Part shown: one piece after another, positions 58,020 to 64,000 of the stretch
How the letters are laid out: each line of letters starts with the position of its first letter
Numbering within the stretch: position 1 is the first letter of the stretch
NCBI GenBank assembly: GCA_947685225.1
Contig: CANTUV010000051.1
Span: 3,038,001-3,102,000, forward strand
Length of the DNA: 64,000 bases
Source of the DNA: Garcia nutans
Lineage: Eukaryota; Streptophyta; Magnoliopsida; Malpighiales; Euphorbiaceae
Reading direction: 5' to 3'
The notes under the pieces: model-generated
What the model saw: only the letters and a program-made list of their open reading frames with translations
What the model was told of the DNA's origin: nothing
The model's database searches: none
Translations under genes and position numbers: made by a program

Positions 58020-59411
58020 TGTAACATCCGTAAATTTGTTAAAATACTAAAATAAATTTAATAAAAAATTAAATTTATAATTTAGAAGGTTAAATAAAAT
58101 GTTGGAAGAATGAAAATATAGAATGTATGTATAGGATATAAAGAAAATTATATTGGACACATAATGTACATATGATATCTATCTAACATATATATTGGAT
58201 ACACAATGCACACATGATATCTACCTAATGTATACACTTTTAGAAAAAGACAAAGTTAGGTTAAAAGTTAAAAAAATAAATTAAATAAATTAAATATAAT
58301 TAATTTAAATTTAAATTAAGATAATTATGGATAAGAAAAAAATATTACATTATTTTAAAATTTAATTATTTAGTAATTACATATATACGTGAATGATAAA
58401 ATTAGAAATGTTGAAAAATAAAAGAAAAACTCTTCTTCTTCTTCTTCCAACCATGGAGGCCGAATTTTGAGAGAGGTAAGGGGAGGTTTTTTTCATCTAA
58501 AATACCAAATTTCATAAGAATTTCAAAGGATTCAAGGTAGTTTTGAAGATTAAACAAGAATTCAAGTTTTCATCACTTTTAAGCATGTTTTGTTAAGTTT
58601 ATGAATATGTGAAATTATGAATTTTGAAGGGGATGGTTTTAATTGCTTAAATGGTGTTGGAGGATGTTAGTTTGATGTGTGGATGATGATTTTAATGTTA
58701 AATTCAAGAAAAGATTGGGTTTGGTTAGAGTTTGGGAGAAGAAGAAGGTGATTTAGGGTTTGGATGTAAAGTTGATAAAGAATTGATGTGTGATGGATTT
58801 AATTGCTTAAATAATGTTATGATATGATTTTAAGGATACAAATGAACTTAAAGTATGTATTAGAATTTATTGGAATAGATTTCTAGAATTAAAGGGAGTT
58901 AGGGCAAATTTTGATAATTTGAAAAAAAATATAGTAAATTGAGTTTTATTTCTTAAAATGTGTTGGAATATGATTCTAGAGAAATAATTAAGCTTAAAAA
59001 TTAATTTGGAATTGATTAAAATTAACTTCTAATGTTAAAGTTCATTAGGGCAAGAAAATATAAACTTGAAAGAGTTTTGTTAAATTGAATTTTATTAGTT
59101 AAAATACTTAAAAAAGTGACTCTAAATAATTATGAACACTCACATTTTGATTATAAAGTGAGTGAAATTAAATTCTCACAAGCAAGAGGTGAAGAACAAT
59201 AAGAAAATTTGGAGTGGGGTGAAGCTTTGACTCACATTTTTTCTTATAAGAGGTTAATATATATTTTGGTAGAATTGTATTGTAATGCATTAAAAGTGGC
59301 ATGTTACATTGCATATTGGTATTAGCACATATTAATTTAATGTGTGAAGTCACATGTAAAGTGCATAGTTATGTGTTTAAAAGTATTGATTGCATAATGT
59401 ATGGATAGTTA
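58020..59411 (+). repeat. LTR fragment I (chromovirus-type)
   Basis: Begins TGTAACATCCG. It has the architecture of the F-type LTR: AT-rich U3, CTT-rich tract (58434-58450), GGCCGAATTTTGAGAG, GAGGTAAG. It differs in sequence. It contains a duplicated ~45-base block (58150-58230) and is interrupted at 59411 by element L. No inverted-repeat array is present in this part. Confidence 0.5.
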
Positions 59412-60220
59412 TGTAATATCCCAAAGTATACCCTAAAAGTTTTGGAGTAATTATTATTGTATTTGGATTTAAGGTAAATGTTGAATTGGAAAGAGAAAAG
59501 AATCTAAGAAAGAGTGTATATGTTGTATATATGGTAATATATATACAACATATGCAAGTCAATATGGGAAAGTCAAAAGAAGAAGATATTTATTTATTTT
59601 AAAGTAATTAATTAATTAAATGGGAAATTAAGTAGTGGAAGAAGATATTTTAGAATATTTTAATACTATTTTTGCTTGGTGGAGGTTTAAAGAGAAGAGT
59701 TGACTTTGTTTTTGCCATTCATTTTGTTCTTCTTTTCTTTTCCTTGGGTTGGCCGGCCATCAAAGAAACAAGAGAGCAAGAGAGAGATTTGATCTTTCAA
59801 ACTCAAGATTGAAGGAAGTTTTCAAGTGATCAAGTTGGAAATTTAAGAGTTTCTTCATCCTTGGTAAGTTTTCCACTTGATTCTTTGATTTTCTTTGAGT
59901 TTGTGAGTTGAGGTTGTGGTTGATATGTGTTTGTTTGATTGTGGTGTTTTAAAGAGTGTTTGGTACAATTGATTTTGGATTTTGGTGTTGGATTGAAGGA
60001 AAGAGTAAGTTTGTTGGAAGAGAAAGTGTTGTGGTTGTGTTTTGGGTTTGTGGTGAAGATTATGATTTGTGTTTGTTGTATGTTTTGTATTGTTTTGGTG
60101 TTTTTGCAAGTTATTATGGTTTTTGGGTGTATTTAGTTAAGTTTGTTTGAAGTGGATAATGGTGGAAGAAAGTGGTTTGTTGGATGTAGTGTGATGTTGC
60201 CGGAATCTGTATTTTTGGCC

Positions 60221-60511
60221 TGACACGCCCGTGAGCACGGCCAGGTCTTTGGGCGTGTCAATGGTTCTGTGTTCTTGGATGGGTGACACGAGCAGTGACA
60301 CGCCCATGTCACTGAGCGTGTCATAGCTACTGTGATGTTGGTGGATTGACACGGCCATGAACACGCCCGTGTTGTTGGACGTGTCAATGTTTCTGTGAGA
60401 CAGAATGTATTACACGTTCAGTGACACGCCCGTGGTTCTAAGCGTGTCAAAGCTTTTGTGTTGTGAGTTTAGGAAACGGTCAGGGACACGCCCGTGTTGT
60501 TGAGCATGTCA
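60221..60511. repeat. GACACGCCC inverted-repeat array in L LTR
   Basis: Same arrangement as 6488-6841 but one unit shorter. The first unit reads TGACACGCCCGTGAGC and the last ends GAGCATGTCA, where F and the LTR at 62678 read GAACGTGTCA and GAGCGTGTCA. Confidence 0.82.
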
Positions 60512-60683
60512 TGTGTAGAGTTTGCCCTAGTTGGTTCTTAGTCTTATTATCTCATGTGTATTTCTAAGTGAGTGTGTATTATTTCTTTTTGAATTAGGTT
60601 GTGAAGAGGTTGAGTTGACCTAATCTAAGTGTGAAGGATTCTTGGAAGAGGAAGTGTATAGATTGGGGTGAGTTGGTTTTGAG

Positions 60684-61059
60684 GTAAGTACAAACTACAT
60701 GGTTACATACACTTACATGATTTTGATACTTAATACATATTGAGTTGTAAATGTGTTAAGTGATTTATTGTATTGTTGATATACTTGTATGATTTGTATA
60801 ATGTGAATGATATGATGAGCCTTCAAAATGTATGTTAATGTAATTGGTTATGTACACTTGAATGATGAATTGAGTTAATGTGATAAGAGATATGATGATA
60901 AATGAAACCCTTGTTGTTGGCTATGATAGTGCAAATGAAATAATTGGGGCATGGTTGCCTATTTAATTATGGAATATGAAATGAGAAATGAATTGAGAAA
61001 GAGATTGATAAAGAGATAAATGAAATAATTGTGTGATTAATATGTTATTCAATTTTCAG
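60684..61059 (+). other. Candidate intron inside F-type LTR
   Basis: GAG|GTAAGTACAAA at 60684 and TTTTCAG|AG at 61059. The donor is kept at 7011 and 63958 and the acceptor at 15222. That the intron is used is inference. If so, the inverted-repeat array would lie in the exon before it. Confidence 0.3.
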
Positions 61060-62002
61060 AGTTCTGAGTTTGGCGGCATGCCTATGAATCACTGGATAGG
61101 TGAAAAGACCGAGTCGTAAGCCGATTCCAGTTGAAAAATGTGAAATATGTGAAATGTGATGTTTTTGGGGTGAAAAGACTAGGTCGTAAGCCTCAAAAAC
61201 AATAACAGTCTAGCCGGGTTGAGGATCTCCTCGAGTTTAGCCGGGTTGAGGTCCAAGAGACTAGGTCTGTTACACTATCCATGGATAGAGATATATATAT
61301 CGCCTACGGGCTTGATGATTGTGATTATGGACCAAAGCAGTAACTCTGAACTTTGAATAACATATTAGTGTATTTTGGGCCCATGCTTGTCTTTGCTTTA
61401 ATATGAAACTATGAAGATACAACATGATGTGCAATATGTTTATGGATGTGGAAATTGTGAGTATTACCTCATGAATGTTTTGGTAAGTTATTGAATAATG
61501 TAAGGTTTTGAAATATAATATGCTTTTGAATTGTTTATGAAACTTGATTGTGTGACATTGGCATTGCATTGAAGCATAATATTATTGTAGTTTGTATCAC
61601 TAAGTCGTTGGCTTAGCGCGATTGTGGTTCATCGCGCAGGTGACAGGGTGGAACCGGAGAGTTCCTCTAGGCCGAGTAGAGTTTAGATCCTGAAGTGTGG
61701 ATAGTGGACTTAAAGATCAAAGATTGACTGCCAAACATGTATAAACTTTATGTTTTGTAAAACTTGAGTTTTGATGTATATGTATTTGTAAATACTGCTA
61801 CATTTCCGCTGTGTATTAAATAAACGTTTTATCTATGGTACTTTATAGTATAATTTAAATGTTTTAAATTTGCTCATATTATTGTAAAGGAATGATTTGT
61901 GTATTTAGTAAACCATAACATTTCTATATTCAGGATACGTATATTACGATTGTGATGTTATGTAGTGTGCGTATACGGGGTATAAGGGTGTTACAATTGT
62001 TT

Positions 62003-62015
62003 TGGTATCAGAGCC
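62003..62015 (+). other. Primer-binding site of element L (tRNA-iMet)
   Basis: TGGTATCAGAGCC starts seven bases after the LTR end. This is the standard plant PBS complementary to the 3' end of initiator methionine tRNA. Confidence 0.93.
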
Positions 62016-62167
62016 TAGGTTTGAGATTCTCAACCTAGGTAAATTGTAAGAAAAAGAAAATTTTTTATTTTTAAAATGTGATTTTTGAATAAGATACATG
62101 TTTTGGTATTAGCAGTCTTTGATCTTTAATGAAGTATATTCTGCTGTGTTTGCAAATATAGGTAGTG

Positions 62168-62677
62168 ATGGCGTCTCCGTCACGTCAGTCTGTAAAAGGT
62201 AGTGTTGAGAGTGTAGCTCCTGAAGAGGGTAGAGATGGAGCTAGGGTTGAGAGAGCTAGTGAGGCACCTGCTCTTGTGCCAGAGAGATTAGCTGCTGATG
62301 AGGTTCCGCCAGTGTGGCTAAGACATATGGTAGAATTGATGAGGCAAGCTCCAGTGCAGCCGCCACCGCCACCACAGCCTTAAGTACTGGTGAGGCATTA
62401 TGATAAATTAAGGAAGTATGGGGCTGAGGATTTCTTAGGCACTACAGATCCTGCAGTAGCTGAGCAGTGGTTGGATAGAGTACAGAGGGTATTTATTCAG
62501 TTGCAAGCTACTCCTGAAGAGAAATTTGATTATGCTAGATCCTTATTGCAGAAAGATGCTTATGATTGGTGGAAGACAGTTCCTCATGCCATGGATGATC
62601 CACCGACTCTGCTTTATAGTGATTTTCTGCGGGAGTTTGAGCAGAAATATACTCCGAGGGAGTATAAGGATGTTAAG
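62168..62677 (+). pseudogene. gag: gag of element L, interrupted
   Basis: ATG at 62168 (MASPSRQSVKGS). A Pro/Ala-rich N-terminus runs to a stop at 62381-62383. In the same frame the capsid core continues with FLGTTDPAVAEQWLDRVQRV, FDYARSLLQKDAYDWWKTV and LREFEQKYTPREYKDV. It is cut at 62678 by an LTR. This is the part of gag missing from F, so together they represent one family. Confidence 0.85.
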
Positions 62678-64000
62678 TGTAATATCCCAAAATATGCCCT
62701 AGAAGTTTGGTATAATAATTGTTGTAATTGGATTAATTGTATATGTGTTTAATTGGAAAAAGAAAGGAAGTGAAGAGAGAGTGTATATGTTGTATATATA
62801 GTGATATATACAACATATACAAGTCAAATGTAAAGTCAAAAGATGATTAGTTAATGATTTTCAATTAATTAAGTTAATTAAGTGGGATTTGAGTGAGTGG
62901 AAGTGGATGGAGATATTTAGAGTATTTTAATATTAAATGCTTGGAGGAGAGGGTTTTGAGGAAAGAGAAGGTTGAGTGTTTGACTTTATTTTCTTTCTTT
63001 TCTTCTTTCTTTCTTTCTTCTGCATGTGCCTTCATTTCCTTTCCTTTTCTTTTCTTTGTTTTGGCCGACACTCCCTAGCAAGAGAGCAAGAGAGAGATTT
63101 GATCTTTCATACTCAAGATTGAAGGAAGTATTCAAGTATTCAAGTTGGAAATTTAAGAGTTTCTTCGTCCTTGGTAAGTTTTCCACTTGATTCTTTGATT
63201 TCTTTGAGTTTGTGAGTTAAGATTGGGGTTGATATGTGTTTGTTTGATTGTATGTGTGTTTAAGAGTGTTTGGTTCAAGTGATTTTGGATTTTTGGGGTT
63301 GGATTGAAGGAAAGAGTAAGTTTGTTGGAAGTGAAAATGTGTGGTTGTGTTTTGGGGTTTGTGGTGATGATTATGATTTGTGTTTGATGTATGTTTTGAG
63401 TTGATTTGGTATTTTTGCAAGTTTGTTATGGTTTTTGGGTGAGTTTAATTAAGTTTGGTTGAAGTGGAAAATGGTGGAAGGAAGAGTTTTGTTAGAGGTA
63501 GTGTTGTTGTGGCCGAAATCTGCATTTTTGGCCTGACACGCCCATGAGCACGACCAGGTTTTTAGGCGTGTCAATGATTCTGTGTTCTTGGATGAGTGAC
63601 ACGCCCATGTCACTGAGCGTGTCATAGCTACTGTGATGTTGGAGAATTGACACGGCCATGAACACGCTCGTGTTGTTGGACGTGTCAATGTTTCTGTGAG
63701 ACAGAAGGTATTACACGTCCAGTGACACACCCGTAGTTCTGAGCGTGTCAAAGCTTCTGTGTTGTGGAGTTAGGGCACGGTCAGGGACACGCTCGTGTTG
63801 TTGAGCGTGTCATGTGTAGAGTTTGCCCTAGTTGGTTCTTAGTCTTATTATCTTATGTGTATCATTCCTTTGGTTTAGATTTTGAAGAGAGTTGAGTTGC
63901 CTTAATCCAAGTGTTGTGGATTCTTAGAAGAGGAGTTTGGTGAGAGTTGTCCTTGAGGTAAGTACAAACCCCCTATTCTTCATACATGTATATGATTATG
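62678..64000 (+). repeat. LTR of a second F-family element, inserted in L gag
   Basis: Starts TGTAATATCC after GTTAAG and runs to the window end. It has the perfect hairpin (62783-62820), a CTTT tract, the donor at 63174, the array at 63534-63812 and the donor-like GTAAGT at 63958. Whether this is a solo LTR or a full element cannot be seen. Confidence 0.9.
63534..63812. repeat. GACACGCCC inverted-repeat array (third copy)
   Basis: Same units as the other two F-type LTRs. Several arms are changed at a CpG (ACGCTCG for ACGCCCG, ACACACCCG for ACACGCCCG). Confidence 0.8.

Larger units (their letters stand above)
59412..61995 (+). repeat. 5' LTR of element L (complete)
   Basis: TGTAATATCC to GGTGTTACA, 2584 bases, the reference for the family here. 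It contains the 5' hairpin (near 59518-59555), donor-like GTAAGT at 59864 and 60684, the array at 60221-60511, an acceptor-like TTCAATTTTCAG ending 61059 and a set of AGCCGGGTTGAGG/AGACTAGGTC repeats (61140-61270). Confidence 0.92.
59412..64000 (+). mobile_element. Chromovirus L (same family as F), 5' part
   Basis: Complete 5' LTR, initiator-Met PBS and the start of gag, interrupted at 62678 by another LTR of the same family. The rest lies beyond the window. Base use and LTR type match F. Confidence 0.88.

Overview
This window comes from a plant nuclear genome, almost certainly a flowering plant and probably a eudicot. It is AT-rich and carries no intact host gene that I can support. It is close to wall-to-wall LTR retrotransposons of three Ty3/gypsy groups (chromovirus, Athila-like, Tat/Ogre-like), plus a decayed Mutator-like (MULE) transposase. 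I cannot name the species. All assignments rest on reading protein motifs and LTR/PBS/PPT boundaries by eye. I ran no database search.

Layout, with my labels. 1-1944 is a Tat/Ogre-like LTR (H) that ends exactly inside the gag of chromovirus F. 1945-5645 is F (gag tail, protease, RT, RNase H, integrase, chromodomain; several stops). Its 3' LTR runs 5646-16100 but is split by an almost complete, internally deleted Athila-like element G (7337-15199) with a clean 5-bp target duplication. 16101-24038 is AT-rich sequence with an ~80-bp AT tandem array and a MULE relic (about 19990-21790). 24039-52569 is a large Athila-like element A on the minus strand, broken up by later events: element B (28881-40541, minus, full gag-pol), gag-only element D (40542-44930, plus), and chromovirus C (46101-51070, plus, inserted in A's 5' LTR). 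53530-58019 is a Tat/Ogre-like element J (minus). 58020-59411 is an LTR fragment (I) interrupted by chromovirus L (59412 onward: complete LTR, PBS, broken gag). L's gag is in turn interrupted at 62678 by another LTR of the same family, which runs off the window.

None of the pol regions is intact. The LTR pairs of G and B are nearly identical by eye (roughly 1-1.5% different), so these two are the youngest insertions with a visible LTR pair. G and D have lost most of pol and could only move with enzymes supplied in trans.

Three features stand out. First, every Athila-like LTR here carries an array of GC-rich inverted repeats built on GACACGGCC/GGCCGTGTC, mostly just upstream of the TATA box. 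The unrelated F-type LTRs carry a sister motif (GACACGCCC/GCGTGTC). Second, all four Athila-like elements end in a conserved ~1.3-kb non-coding cassette bracketed by two copies of a polypurine module. Third, A and B carry a conserved extra ORF after pol with a coiled-coil tail, and the two Tat-type LTRs share a cluster of telobox motifs.
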